This document shows positions 1 through 7,550 of a stretch of DNA of 19,271 bases, one piece after another. The position numbers and the translations under genes were made by a program. Position 1 is the first letter of the stretch. Each line of letters starts with the position of its first letter. Under the pieces are notes generated by a model. The model was given only the letters and a program-made list of their open reading frames with translations, ran no database searches and was not told the DNA's origin. The DNA is from JAKACA01 sp050010115 (GTDB lineage: Bacteria; Actinomycetota; Acidimicrobiia; Acidimicrobiales; Bog-793): positions 1-19,271 of the forward strand of contig JBEKLQ010000076.1 of the NCBI GenBank assembly GCA_050010115.1. The letters are read 5' to 3'.

Positions 1-2
1 AC

Positions 3-968
3 GCAGGGGTCGGCCTCCACGGGCTGATCTGGACCTCACCACTCGGCTGGGTGGAGGAGCTCCGACCTCTCGCCTCGCCCCGGCCGCTCGCCCTGCTACC
101 AATCGTCGCCTTCATCGCGGCGCTGGCTGTTGTCGCGGTGCACCTCGCCGGCACTCGCGACGCGGGGGCGAGCATCGTGGCGGACCGGGCACACGCACCG
201 GCCCACCTCGGGCTGCTCTTCGGTCCGAGTGGACTTTCGATTCGCCTGATGCGGGCCACGGTCATCGGCTGGTGGGTGGCCATCGACCTCTCGGCATTCC
301 TCTACGGGGTCATCGCGAAATCAACCGGAGCGACGGTTTCGGGCTCGGTCAAAGAGGTGTTCTCCAAGCTCGGAGCGACTGGCACAGGAACCGACGCGGT
401 GCTTGGCGTGTACTTCCTCATCGAGGCGATCCTGATCGGCTTCGTAGCCGCCGGCCAGGTCACCGCGGCGCGCGCCGAGGAGTTAGGGGGCATGCTCGAC
501 CACTTCGTGGTCCGGCCGGTCTCCCGTGCCGCGTGGCTCGGCGGGAGGCTCCTCGTGGCGCTCGTCGTCTTGGTGCTGAGCGGTGTCGCGGCCGGCGTCT
601 TCGCCTGGTTCGGAGCCGCTAGCCAGCACGCAGGATTGAGCTTCACGGGCCTGGTCGGGGCTGGCGTCAACCTCGTGCCACCGGCGATCGTCATCTTGGG
701 GATCGGCATGCTTGCCTTCGGCATACGGCCTCGGGCTGCGTCGATCGTGGTCTACGCCGCGCTGGGTTGGTCGCTGCTCATCGTCATCGTGGGTGGCTTC
801 GGTACCATCAGCCACTGGGTGCTCGACACCTCGGTGTTCCACCACATGGCGTCGGCTCCCGGCGTGCCACCAAACTGGGAGGCGAACGGCATCATGACCG
901 CCGTCGGGGTTGCCGCAGCGCTCGTCGGGGGGCTGGCTTTCAGGCGACGGGACCTGCAGGGAGCATGA
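3..968 (+). CDS. ABC-2 type exporter permease, 5' end outside window
   Basis: Membrane subunit of an ABC exporter, resembling the actinobacterial 'exporter of polyketide antibiotics' permeases; it would pair with an ATPase to export a hydrophobic compound or drug. The frame is open to the left edge. The residues before the GTG at 51 (GLHGLIWTSPLGWVEELRPL) fit the conserved loop of this family, so the gene is cut by the window rather than starting at 51. At least five hydrophobic segments follow (about positions 90-155, 260-310, 400-460, 540-610, 660-720 and 740-800), with another before the C-terminal positively charged RRRDLQGA, a usual ending in this family. The stop overlaps the ATG of the next gene (ATGA), so the two are probably co-translated. 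The ATPase gene should lie upstream. The substrate cannot be told from the sequence. Confidence 0.82.
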   Translation, partial: AGVGLHGLIWTSPLGWVEELRPLASPRPLALLPIVAFIAALAVVAVHLAGTRDAGASIVADRAHAPAHLGLLFGPSGLSIRLMRATVIGWWVAIDLSAFLYGVIAKSTGATVSGSVKEVFSKLGATGTGTDAVLGVYFLIEAILIGFVAAGQVTAARAEELGGMLDHFVVRPVSRAAWLGGRLLVALVVLVLSGVAAGVFAWFGAASQHAGLSFTGLVGAGVNLVPPAIVILGIGMLAFGIRPRAASIVVYAALGWSLLIVIVGGFGTISHWVLDTSVFHHMASAPGVPPNWEANGIMTAVGVAAALVGGLAFRRRDLQGA

Positions 969-1666
969 CCACCGAGCGAGCAAATCCCTCTGCTCCTGCG
1001 GGCATCCTGATCAACGAGCGGTCCGTGGCGCTCGAGGATCTGACCGCGCGGGCACGGATCCGTGAAGCGGCCCTCGAGCACTTCGCCCGTGACGGATACG
1101 ACCGTGCGACGATCCGCGCGATCGCGAAGACGGCTGGTGTCTCCCCCGGACTGCTCCGCCACCACTACGGATCAAAGGAAGCCCTGCGGGAGGCGTGCGA
1201 CCACTACGTTTTCGAGATGCTGCACCGCGCCAATGCTCAGGTCCTCGAGGATCCCGGCGCGACGCCACAGACCCAGCAGGCATCAAAGGAGTTCGGCCGC
1301 TACGTGGCGCGCTCCCTCGCAGACGGGTCTCCCACCGTGGGGCCGATCTTCGACGAGATCGTGACGATGACCGAACAGTGGCTTGCACGCGCCGACGATT
1401 CGCGCAGGGACACGCCCGCAGTCGATCGAAGGATCCGCGCTGCGCTCGTCACCGCCATGAAGATCGGCATCCCGCTTCTCCACGAGCATGTGTCCCGCGC
1501 CCTCGGCACGGACATGTTCGGGCCCGAAGGAGACCGCCTCATCACGTTGGCGCTACTTGACATCTACTCCCACGCGCTGATCGACGACGACGTTGCCACC
1601 TCCGCCGCAGCGGGCTACGAGGAGCCCCACGGTAGGCCAGACTCGTTCAGTCCAGCTCGGGATTGA
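965..1666 (+). CDS. TetR/AcrR family transcriptional regulator
   Basis: 233-residue DNA-binding regulator, normal length for TetR. The N-terminal helix-turn-helix lies at about residues 30-77: RIREAALEHFARDGYDRATI, then AIAKTAGVSPGLLRHHYGSK, the classic TetR pattern ending in the HHYGSKEAL helix. The rest is a helical ligand-binding and dimerisation domain with no recognisable ligand signature. I chose the ATG at 965 because it overlaps the permease stop by 4 bp and leaves a normal 30-residue lead; a longer frame open from 767 only shadows the permease. It most likely represses its own exporter operon and is released by the exported compound (inference from family habit and overlap). C-terminal effector domain of the TetR_C type is possible. 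Confidence 0.9.
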   Translation: MTTERANPSAPAGILINERSVALEDLTARARIREAALEHFARDGYDRATIRAIAKTAGVSPGLLRHHYGSKEALREACDHYVFEMLHRANAQVLEDPGATPQTQQASKEFGRYVARSLADGSPTVGPIFDEIVTMTEQWLARADDSRRDTPAVDRRIRAALVTAMKIGIPLLHEHVSRALGTDMFGPEGDRLITLALLDIYSHALIDDDVATSAAAGYEEPHGRPDSFSPARD

Positions 1667-2525
1667 CGAGGAGCAAATTCGAGCCCGGGTGGTTGAGATC
1701 CTTCTGGATACTTCGTGGCTCGGAGCGCAACCTGGAGAGTCGAATTGAGTGCCAGGTGTTGCCGTGGATTTGCCGAAGCGACACGGCCTCGAAATGGAGC
1801 TAGCGAGCGCATAACGACGACGTCCCATTCGACCGGTAGCGCTCGTAGTCGGTGTTATGCGAGTAGCCATGGTCCTACCCGGCTGCAGTCGCCGCGGTCC
1901 TTGCTCGTGCAGCGCATCCGCCGAGTTCTCAAGGCGGCCGAACGCGAAGCAGTTGCCCGTCAGCGTGCTTGGTCAGGGCGGCTCAGCACCTGGCGTCTGG
2001 AGGCCCGTGTCAGCGAGAATCGTATCTGCCTGCTCGACCCAGGCGATGACGATCTCATGGATCTCCTGAGGGAGATCGCGTCGCAGCCGTGCGATGGTCT
2101 GAAAGGTGAACGCTTGGTGGAGGGTCGGGGCTGTCGGGGGGCACCGGCTTCGCCACTCAACGTGGCCCGCGGAGGAACCCCGTTGCACCACATCTGCACC
2201 ACGAACGTCGGTGGCAGAGGGTCCTCGACGGTCACGAAGGGTCATGTACAAAGGCCAGATGACCTGCACTATTGCCAAATCGACCAGGTGGCGGCAGTGG
2301 GCGGCACAGCACTGATAAGGCCGAGGTTCTCGACTAAGCGGCCCGCCTCGACCCGTGAGCGGACGAACGGCTCGGGCAAGCCGCAAGAGGCCCCAACTGA
2401 CGGCGATGGGAGTCGCCAGCGAGCCGGACTTCACCTGGCGCCGATGGTTCAACACCTCCGCGTCTGCCTCGCCGGAGAGGGCCGCACCTACGCGTTCGAG
2501 CAAGTCGCGCTGGCCCGCAAGGCTC
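1667..2525. other. Gene-poor stretch, no supported coding sequence
   Basis: Between the TetR stop and the first copy of the 223-bp repeat I can support no gene. Several frames stay open for 70-284 codons on both strands, as expected in GC-rich DNA, but none gives a recognisable family, a convincing ribosome site or sensible composition. Base composition is slightly less GC-rich than the neighbouring genes. It holds one imperfect hairpin (listed separately). It may be the eroded end of an earlier integrated element, because it lies immediately left of an att-like repeat. Confidence 0.55.
1808..1861. repeat. Imperfect long inverted repeat with a bulge
   Basis: The 8-bp arms CGCATAAC (1808-1815) and GTTATGCG (1854-1861) pair perfectly. 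Inside them GACGACG (1816-1822) pairs with CGTAGTC, with one mismatch and a 3-base bulge on the right side, leaving a loop of about 20 bases. The outer AAC...GTT layout, two stem blocks and extrahelical bases recall an integron attC hairpin, but the box bases do not fit the RYYYAAC/GTTRRRY consensus exactly. It could equally be a chance palindrome or a regulatory hairpin. Confidence 0.3.
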
Positions 2526-2748
2526 GACGCACCACTACGAGTGGCGAATCACGCAGCGTGAAGCTTTGACCACCTAACTGACCACCAAGCCGATGGACTC
2601 AGTCGGATTGATCCGGACTTCGTCAGACAACGCACCCGCTTGACCTGCGGGAATGGCCCGACCTCGGACGCCCTCAGACGACCTTGATGGGATTGGAAAT
2701 CGTGTGACCTGCAAGGGTCCGTGGGTTCAAATCCCACCTCCTCCGCTG
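2526..2748 (+). repeat. 223-bp direct repeat, copy 1 (att-like, tRNA-Ser end)
   Basis: Matches 11140-11362 base for base except for four substitutions, in the same orientation, 8,614 bp apart. Weaker similarity runs about 15 bases further left. The left end, read on the minus strand, encodes the same short stretch (QSFTLRDSPLVVVR) that continues into an IS21-type transposase in copy 2; here the frame breaks down after about eight more codons. The right 53 bases are the 3' half of a tRNA-Ser. The repeat plausibly marks a junction of an integrated element. Confidence 0.9.
2693..2745 (+). other. tRNA-Ser(GGA) 3' fragment, probable att core (copy 1)
   Basis: The parts read in order as an anticodon loop TTGGAAA (2693-2699, anticodon GGA), the 3' anticodon strand TCGTG, a long variable arm (GACCT, loop GCAA, GGGTC), a T arm (GTGGG, TTCAAAT, CCCAC) and the acceptor 3' strand CTCCTCC plus discriminator G (2745). 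The long variable arm marks a class II tRNA, and GGA reads serine codons. There is no matching 5' half: no GGAGGAG lies in the 100 bases upstream, and the sequence before the loop (TGGGA) cannot pair with TCGTG. So it is not a working tRNA gene. Identity starting at the anticodon loop is typical of tyrosine-integrase att sites. Confidence 0.82.
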
Positions 2749-2863
2749 GAAGCAAGCGCTCGTCAGCCCGGCACAGCGCGGTTGAGCCGACGAGTGTCCT
2801 TCGCGTGTAAGCATGCGGAGGCGCCATGGAGCGCCCGTACCACGTTGCACTCGGAGGACAGCG

Positions 2864-5584
2864 TTGCGGAGCCGGATCAAAGGAGGCGACTGGCCGCTCA
2901 TCGGGCGGGCCGAGGAGCTCGAGCTGCTGCGCGAGATGCGGCACGCCAGGCCGCCCTTGAGCGCCGTCATCAACGGCCCTGCCGGCGTCGGGAAGTCACG
3001 GCTCGCCCAGTCCGCCATGGAGGAGGCAGCTGAGGAAGGCTGGGCGACGCTGACGACGCGAGGCAGTGCCGGCATGTCGGCCGTGCCGCTCGGCCCGCTG
3101 CGCGGCGTGTTGAGCGTTCCGAGCACGACCGAGCTCGCCGAGCTCACCGACGCCGTTCGGCGGGCGCTCGTGGAGATGCGCTCCGGAAGAGGGTTGCTCG
3201 TGCTCGCAGACGACTGTCAGTCGTTCGACGAATTCTCGGCCGGGCTGCTCCATCAGTTGGTCGCCGACGGCTCGATCCTCCTGGTCGCCACCGCAAGATC
3301 CGGGAGCAGCCCTCAGCCAGCCCTCGTCGACCTCTGGAAGGACGGACTGGCGGAGCGCATCGAGCTGCAGAGCCTCTCGCTCCCCGAGGCGGCTCGGCTG
3401 CTGTCGCTCGCCCTCGCCGGGAGCGTGCAGGACAGCAGCGCCAATCGGATCTGGCAGACGTCCGGCGGGAATCCCCTTTACCTCCGTGAGGTAGTGCTGG
3501 CGAGCCTGGAGACGGGCGCCCTCACGCTGGTCGAGGGTGAATGGCGGTGGCGGGGCGAGTGGGCGACGGGGTCCCGGCTGCAGGAGATCGTGGCGTCCCG
3601 ATTCGGACGGCTCGACCCGGACGAGTTGACGACCATGGAGATGCTCTCGCTCGCCGGGTCGCTGCCGCTCGATCTCGTGACGAACCTCACTTCCGAGCAA
3701 GCCGTCAGCCGCCTCGAGGAGCACGCCCTCGTGACGATCGAGCGGAGCGGGCGCCGCCATGAGGTGGCGATCGCCCACCGGGTGCATTCCGAGGTGCTCC
3801 GCTCGCAGATGCCGGCGCTGCGGCAGCGGGCGCTCCGGCGCAACCTCGTTGACGCCGTGCAGTCCACGGGCGCTCGCCGGGTCGTCGACAACGTGCGCCT
3901 GGTGTGCTGGTCGCTCGAATCGGGCCTCGACGTGGACGCCATAACGCTCGCCCTCGCCGCCGACACTTCGCTCTTCGGCATCGGCCACGCCATCGCCGGC
4001 AGGTTGCACGAGATCCTGCCTGATGCTGTCCCCGCCGACACGACCCCGGTGGTCCCGGAGGACCACGAGCGAGCGATCAATCTCGCGCGAGCCGCCTACG
4101 AACGGGCTGGCGGAGTGACCGAGGGCGTGGCGTTGGCCTGGACGCTGGCGTGGACCGGATCCGTCGACGCGGCTGAGGCGGTCCTGGCCGACGTGGCGTC
4201 GAAAGCCGTCGATCTCGACGACCGGCTGCGTCTGGCGCTCGCCCTCGCCTGGCTGCGCTTTTGGGGGCGTTTTGACGTCGCCTCCGCCAACGAGTGCCTG
4301 TTGCAGGCGATCGCGGACGCCGACGGCGGCGGCGACCCTTCGCTCGTCGCCGACGTCTATGAGGAGCTCGCCGGCATCGCCCTCAACACGGCGCGGCCGG
4401 CGCTCGCACTCGCTTACGCCACCCAAGCCGCCGCCGCCATGTCCGTCGAGCCCGGCGCCGGCCCAGCGGCGCCGGCGGCGGCCGCGTCCTTGTGCTACCT
4501 CGGCCGCTGCGCCGAAGCGCTGGAACACATTGACCGGGCCCTGCCGGTCGCGCAGAGCGCCGGCCCGTCGCTCTCGATGGCGATGCTGCTCTTCTCGAAG
4601 GCCGGAGCCTTCTCGATGACGGGCCGGCTGGAGGAAGGCCGCGAGCTCGCCGAGTGGCTGCGCAACGTGGCACTCGAACGCGAGCTCCTCGTCGCCACGG
4701 GCATCTTCGGCGTGCTGCTCGGTGAGATCCTCCTCCGGCAAGGCCGGCCGTCGAGTGCCGGGCGAATCCTCCTCGATTCCGTCGGACTTCTGGCGGAACA
4801 GGACCCGGTCGGCTACCGGCCGTGGGCCCTTACCGCGTTGGCCAGGGCGAGAGCTTTGAGCGGCGACGAGGAGGGGGCCGACCGGGCGCTCGACGAAGCC
4901 CGGGACAGCCAGCCCATCGTCCGGAACTATCAGATGTCGTGCCATCTGGCCGAGATCGAGCTGCACCGCCTGGCGGGCCGGACAGCCGCCGCCCTCGAAG
5001 GGGCCCGCGAAGCGGCTGACTGGGCTCGCGAGGCGGGGATGGTGATCGACGAAGCCTGGGCGCTCGACGCCTGGATCCGGCTTCAACCATCGGCGACGGC
5101 GGCGGATCGCTTGGCCGAGCTCGTGCCCAGGACCGACAGCGAGCTGGTGCGCTGCCTCGCTGACCATGCGAGGGCGCTCGCTGACGGCGAACCCGAGGCA
5201 CTGCTCGCCGTCGCAGAGCGCTTCGCCGCCATGACCGCCTGGTGGCTTGCCTCCGAAGCCGCCACGGCGGCGGCTCGGATCCTCGACAAGCGCCACCAGT
5301 CAAGGGGGACGAAAGCGGCCCTCCGAGTGGCGTCGGGTTACGCCAGCCACTGCGAGGGCGCAAAGCTGTCGCTCGCACCAGGGGTGATCAAGCCGACACG
5401 GCTGACCAAACGCGAGCGGGAGATCGCAACTCTCGCTGCCCGCGGGCACTCCAACAAGGAGATCGCCGACCGCACGTACCTCTCCGCTCGCACAGTGGAG
5501 AATCACCTATACCACGCCTACGTCAAGCTCGGCGTCACCGACCGGGCCGGTCTCGTCGAGGCGCTCTCCGCCGGAACTGAGTAG
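2864..5584 (+). CDS. LAL-type LuxR transcriptional regulator with AAA ATPase domain
   Basis: About 906 residues, within the usual 850-1,000 for large ATP-binding LuxR (LAL/MalT-like) regulators. The N-terminal STAND/AAA ATPase has Walker A GPAGVGKS at about residues 38-45 and a Walker B-like LLVLADD near 110. A long helical, TPR-like sensor region rich in Ala and Leu follows. The C-terminal LuxR helix-turn-helix (about 847-906) includes LTKREREIATLAARGHSNKE and LSARTVENHLYHAYVKLG. I chose the TTG at 2864 because GGAGG lies six bases upstream and the family usually begins just before the WPLIGR motif; an in-frame ATG at 2813 lacks a ribosome site. It starts 116 bp after the tRNA fragment and heads a same-strand run of four genes, so it probably activates the exported-protein genes behind it (inference). 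The ligand or partner is unknown. Confidence 0.92.
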   Translation: MRSRIKGGDWPLIGRAEELELLREMRHARPPLSAVINGPAGVGKSRLAQSAMEEAAEEGWATLTTRGSAGMSAVPLGPLRGVLSVPSTTELAELTDAVRRALVEMRSGRGLLVLADDCQSFDEFSAGLLHQLVADGSILLVATARSGSSPQPALVDLWKDGLAERIELQSLSLPEAARLLSLALAGSVQDSSANRIWQTSGGNPLYLREVVLASLETGALTLVEGEWRWRGEWATGSRLQEIVASRFGRLDPDELTTMEMLSLAGSLPLDLVTNLTSEQAVSRLEEHALVTIERSGRRHEVAIAHRVHSEVLRSQMPALRQRALRRNLVDAVQSTGARRVVDNVRLVCWSLESGLDVDAITLALAADTSLFGIGHAIAGRLHEILPDAVPADTTPVVPEDHERAINLARAAYERAGGVTEGVALAWTLAWTGSVDAAEAVLADVASKAVDLDDRLRLALALAWLRFWGRFDVASANECLLQAIADADGGGDPSLVADVYEELAGIALNTARPALALAYATQAAAAMSVEPGAGPAAPAAAASLCYLGRCAEALEHIDRALPVAQSAGPSLSMAMLLFSKAGAFSMTGRLEEGRELAEWLRNVALERELLVATGIFGVLLGEILLRQGRPSSAGRILLDSVGLLAEQDPVGYRPWALTALARARALSGDEEGADRALDEARDSQPIVRNYQMSCHLAEIELHRLAGRTAAALEGAREAADWAREAGMVIDEAWALDAWIRLQPSATAADRLAELVPRTDSELVRCLADHARALADGEPEALLAVAERFAAMTAWWLASEAATAAARILDKRHQSRGTKAALRVASGYASHCEGAKLSLAPGVIKPTRLTKREREIATLAARGHSNKEIADRTYLSARTVENHLYHAYVKLGVTDRAGLVEALSAGTE

Positions 5585-5633
5585 ACGGCCCTGCGAATCT
5601 GAGTAGGGAGTACTGAAGATTTCGGTCGTCGCC

Positions 5634-5909
5634 GTGCTTACCCTTCGACGAGTGGACCGATCTTCCGCTGTCCGGCAGCTGCCGGACCTCCATGCGGTAG
5701 CGATCCGGTTGCGGGACGAAGGCCTCAGCGATCACGTGATCGCCGTCGCCCTCGAGATCGAAGAGGCGGAGGTACCGATCTTGTTGCACATCGCTGACAG
5801 CAAGCTGACGAACCTCATGGCCGTCGACGCAGTCCCGTACGCCGGGCAGTCGCGTCGATCGGCCCGCACCAACACATTCCACGCAAACCATCAGGAAGGA
5901 TCGTCATGA
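5634..5909 (+). CDS. Small helical, possibly HTH, protein
   Basis: 91 residues, starting at GTG 5634; a stop (TAG) lies just upstream in frame and no strong ribosome site is visible, so the start is uncertain. The core (about residues 17-60: AVAIRLRDEGLSDHVIAVAL, then EIEEAEVPILLHIADSKLTN) predicts helices in a pattern like a sigma region 4 or small helix-turn-helix domain, in which a 'GLSDHVIAVALEIEEAEVPIL' type helix-turn-helix precedes a longer helix. I know of similar small actinobacterial proteins only as uncharacterised ones. It lies 49 bp after the LuxR stop, and its stop overlaps the start of the first exported protein (ATGA at 5906-5909), which strongly suggests co-translation with it. 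It may be a second regulator or a partner of the LuxR protein (inference). Confidence 0.65.
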   Translation: MLTLRRVDRSSAVRQLPDLHAVAIRLRDEGLSDHVIAVALEIEEAEVPILLHIADSKLTNLMAVDAVPYAGQSRRSARTNTFHANHQEGSS

Positions 5910-6385
5910 AGTCAAGAAAAATGTTCATCGGCCTCGCCGCCGGGATCGCAGCCATCTGCGTCGGCAGCGGGGTCGCTTACGCCGCCTGGTCGGCGTCCGG
6001 AACCGGTTCCGGGGCCGGAGCCGCCACCGTGGCGCAGTCGCTGGTCGTCACTCCGGTGACGCCGGCCGGAGCCGGGGCGAGCATCTACCCCGGCGGGCCT
6101 GCGGGTCCGATCTTTCTGAACATCCAGAACCCCAACCCCTACGCCGTCACGGTCACGTCGATCGCTTACGGGACCCCGACGTCTACGGACGTCTCGACCT
6201 GTGCTAGCACGAACATCAGCTTGGACGCCGGCGCCCCGACGACGGTGAGCATCAGCATCGGCGCCGGCCTGACGGCGACAGACGTTCAGGTCAACGGCGT
6301 CCTCGACCTCGCCCACGCAGCAGGGAACGGGTGCCAGGGCGTGGCCTTCACGATCCCCGTCACGCTCACCGGCGCTCAGCAATAA
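5906..6385 (+). CDS. Exported beta-sandwich protein, SipW/TasA-like signal
   Basis: 159 residues. A basic start (MKSRK) and a hydrophobic stretch end in GVAYAAWSASGTGSG. This resembles the Ala-Tyr-Ala-x-Trp signal-peptide class processed by SipW-type peptidases in TasA/camelysin-like proteins of Gram-positive bacteria. The mature part is low in charge and rich in Ser, Thr, Val and Gly, fitting an all-beta Ig-like fold, and has two cysteines (in STCAST and NGCQG) that could form a disulfide. The motifs SIYPGGPAGPIFLNIQNPNP and AVTVTSI recur in the next gene, so the two are paralogues. The ribosome site is GGAAGG, seven to eight bases before the ATG. The likely role is a cell-surface or fibre subunit (inference). 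Confidence 0.8.
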   Translation: MKSRKMFIGLAAGIAAICVGSGVAYAAWSASGTGSGAGAATVAQSLVVTPVTPAGAGASIYPGGPAGPIFLNIQNPNPYAVTVTSIAYGTPTSTDVSTCASTNISLDAGAPTTVSISIGAGLTATDVQVNGVLDLAHAAGNGCQGVAFTIPVTLTGAQQ

Positions 6386-6422
6386 GCCGACGAGACGCGA
6401 ACCGAACTCAGGATCGATCCCG

Positions 6423-6929
6423 ATGCGCATTCGACCATCCTCATTGACACAACTCCGCCGGCGAGGGCGTCCTGTCGCCTGGCTGGCAGCCGTCGTGCTG
6501 GTGGCCGTCTGCGCCTCGGGGTCGGCCCGGTCGGCCGGCGCACCGGTCGAGATGCGGCTCGCCGGCTATGGGAGCTCGCTTGCCCCCGGCATCGCCCGAC
6601 TCGACCACCCTGCCACGGCCGCTTCGTTCACGATCAGCGGCAGCGTTGGGGATCTCTACCCGGGCAAGGCTCGTTCCCTCGTGCTCTCCGTAACCAACAC
6701 GGAGACCTCTTCCATCACCGTGACCTCGATCACGACAACCGTAGGAAACCCGACCTCGGCGTGCCTCGCCAAGTACATGAAAGTGACGTCCTTCACCGGC
6801 CAGCTCGCCGTCGGCGCCAAGAAGACCGCCAAGGTGAAGGTCAAAGCCACCTTGTTGCACGCGGCCCCGGATGCTTGCCAGGCGGCGGTCTTTCCCTTCA
6901 CCTACTCCGGCCAGGGGACCATGCCATGA
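6423..6929 (+). CDS. Exported beta-sandwich protein, paralogue of the preceding gene
   Basis: 168 residues with an Arg-rich start (MRIRPSSLTQLRRRGRPVAW) and a hydrophobic signal segment (about residues 19-38) ending ASGSARSAGA. The mature region shows LYPGKARSLVLSVTNTETSS and TVTSI, matching the layout IYPG...FLNIQNPNP...VTVTSI of its neighbour. The two cysteines (SACLAKY and DACQAAVF) sit at equivalent places. It ends in FTYSGQGTMP, like the IPVTLTG ending of the paralogue. It lies 37 bp after that gene, has a modest AGGA site, and overlaps the next start by 4 bp (ATGA at 6926-6929). It lacks the AYAxW signal form, so it probably uses ordinary signal peptidase. Surface-structural role inferred. 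Confidence 0.78.
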   Translation: MRIRPSSLTQLRRRGRPVAWLAAVVLVAVCASGSARSAGAPVEMRLAGYGSSLAPGIARLDHPATAASFTISGSVGDLYPGKARSLVLSVTNTETSSITVTSITTTVGNPTSACLAKYMKVTSFTGQLAVGAKKTAKVKVKATLLHAAPDACQAAVFPFTYSGQGTMP

Positions 6930-7393
6930 GAACACTGCAACGCCTCCGGACCCGGATGGCGACGAGGAACCGGCTGGCGACGTTGGCCACCGCGGGCGCC
7001 GTCATCGTCTCCCTGGCATTGTCGCCTGCCTCCGGGGCAGGTGCCGCCTGGGCCACGCAGGGTGCCGGCGGTGCAGCCGGCGCCGCCTCGGTGATGCCGA
7101 CGGGCGCAACGCCTGGCGCCACCGTCATCCGCAACCAAGTCACGGTCAGCTGGGCACCCTCGACCCTCTCCAACGGCACCGACGTGTCCGGCTACATCGT
7201 CAACCGCTACAACGCCGCCACGGGTGGAACCGCCACCGTGGGGGCCGGATGCAGCGGCGTGGTCACGACGACCTCCTGCACCGAGGACTCGGTGCCGCCC
7301 GGCACCTGGGTCTACACCGAGACGCCGGTGCGGGTGAACTGGACCGGCGGGCAGAGCGCTGAGAGCGCCCCCGTCGTGGTGCCGCTCACGTAG
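6926..7393 (+). CDS. Exported fibronectin type III-like protein
   Basis: 155 residues. An Arg-rich N-terminus and a hydrophobic core (VIVSLALSPASGAGAAWA) form a signal peptide or an N-terminal anchor. The mature part (about residues 56-155) is a single FN3-like domain: NQVTVSWAPSTL, GTDVSGYIVNRYNA, and a PPGTWVYTETPV strand before NWTGGQSAESAPVVV. Two cysteines (GCSGVVTTTSCTE) lie 8 residues apart. Similar one-domain FN3 proteins occur beside SipW-type signal peptidases and TasA-like proteins in actinobacteria (family knowledge). The start is fixed by the 4-bp overlap with the previous gene. It appears to be the last gene of the LuxR-led run. It is likely an adhesin or assembly partner (inference). 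Confidence 0.78.
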   Translation: MRTLQRLRTRMATRNRLATLATAGAVIVSLALSPASGAGAAWATQGAGGAAGAASVMPTGATPGATVIRNQVTVSWAPSTLSNGTDVSGYIVNRYNAATGGTATVGAGCSGVVTTTSCTEDSVPPGTWVYTETPVRVNWTGGQSAESAPVVVPLT

Positions 7394-7550
7394 CTGCGTT
7401 CCGCCGCATCGATCGCCCGAGGACTCCTGGGTTCGCCGGAGCTGAACGAGCTCGGCAAAGATGACCGGAGGATCCCCCGGAACCAGCACGCTGAGGCGGC
7501 TGTCAGAGGCTGCGAACAGAGGCTGCGACCAGAGGCTGCGAGGAGCAACC
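7394..7550. other. Spacer with weak hairpin and leader of the SnoaL gene
   Basis: After the FN3 gene stop there is a weak stem (GAGCT 7439-7443 with AGCTC 7449-7453, extended by CC/GG across a G bulge). No T run follows, so it is only a poor terminator candidate. The right part holds the three 13-base tandem repeats listed separately. Confidence 0.35.
7504..7542 (+). repeat. Three tandem 13-bp repeats before the SnoaL-like gene
   Basis: CAGAGGCTGCGAA, CAGAGGCTGCGAC and CAGAGGCTGCGAG follow each other with no gap; only the 13th base varies. The third copy supplies the start of the ribosome site (GCGAGGAG) eight bases before the ATG at 7551. They could be binding sites, translation-tuning repeats or simple slippage. 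Confidence 0.9.

Noticed and set aside
767..1666. Longer 299-codon form of the TetR protein
   Set aside because: The extra N-terminal 66 codons overlap the permease frame and read like a shadow; the ATG at 965 fits family length and the ATGA overlap.
1715..2569. 284-codon plus-strand open frame in the gene-poor stretch
   Set aside because: No family likeness, no ribosome site, and competing open frames of similar quality on both strands; it also runs into the repeat.
2656..2745. Complete tRNA-Ser gene
   Set aside because: Only the 3' half is present; there is no 5' acceptor strand, D arm or 5' anticodon strand.
2549..2944. Minus-strand peptide containing EEVGFEPTDPCRSHDFQSHQ, also at 11163-11420
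   Set aside because: This is the familiar false translation of the antisense of a tRNA-Ser 3' half, not a protein.
2996..5296. 766-codon minus-strand open frame
   Set aside because: It lies opposite the clear LuxR gene; its composition (Arg, Gly, His-rich, no motif) is that of a GC-rich antisense frame.
7504..7542. CRISPR array
   Set aside because: Three adjoining 13-base units have no spacers and no cas gene is nearby.
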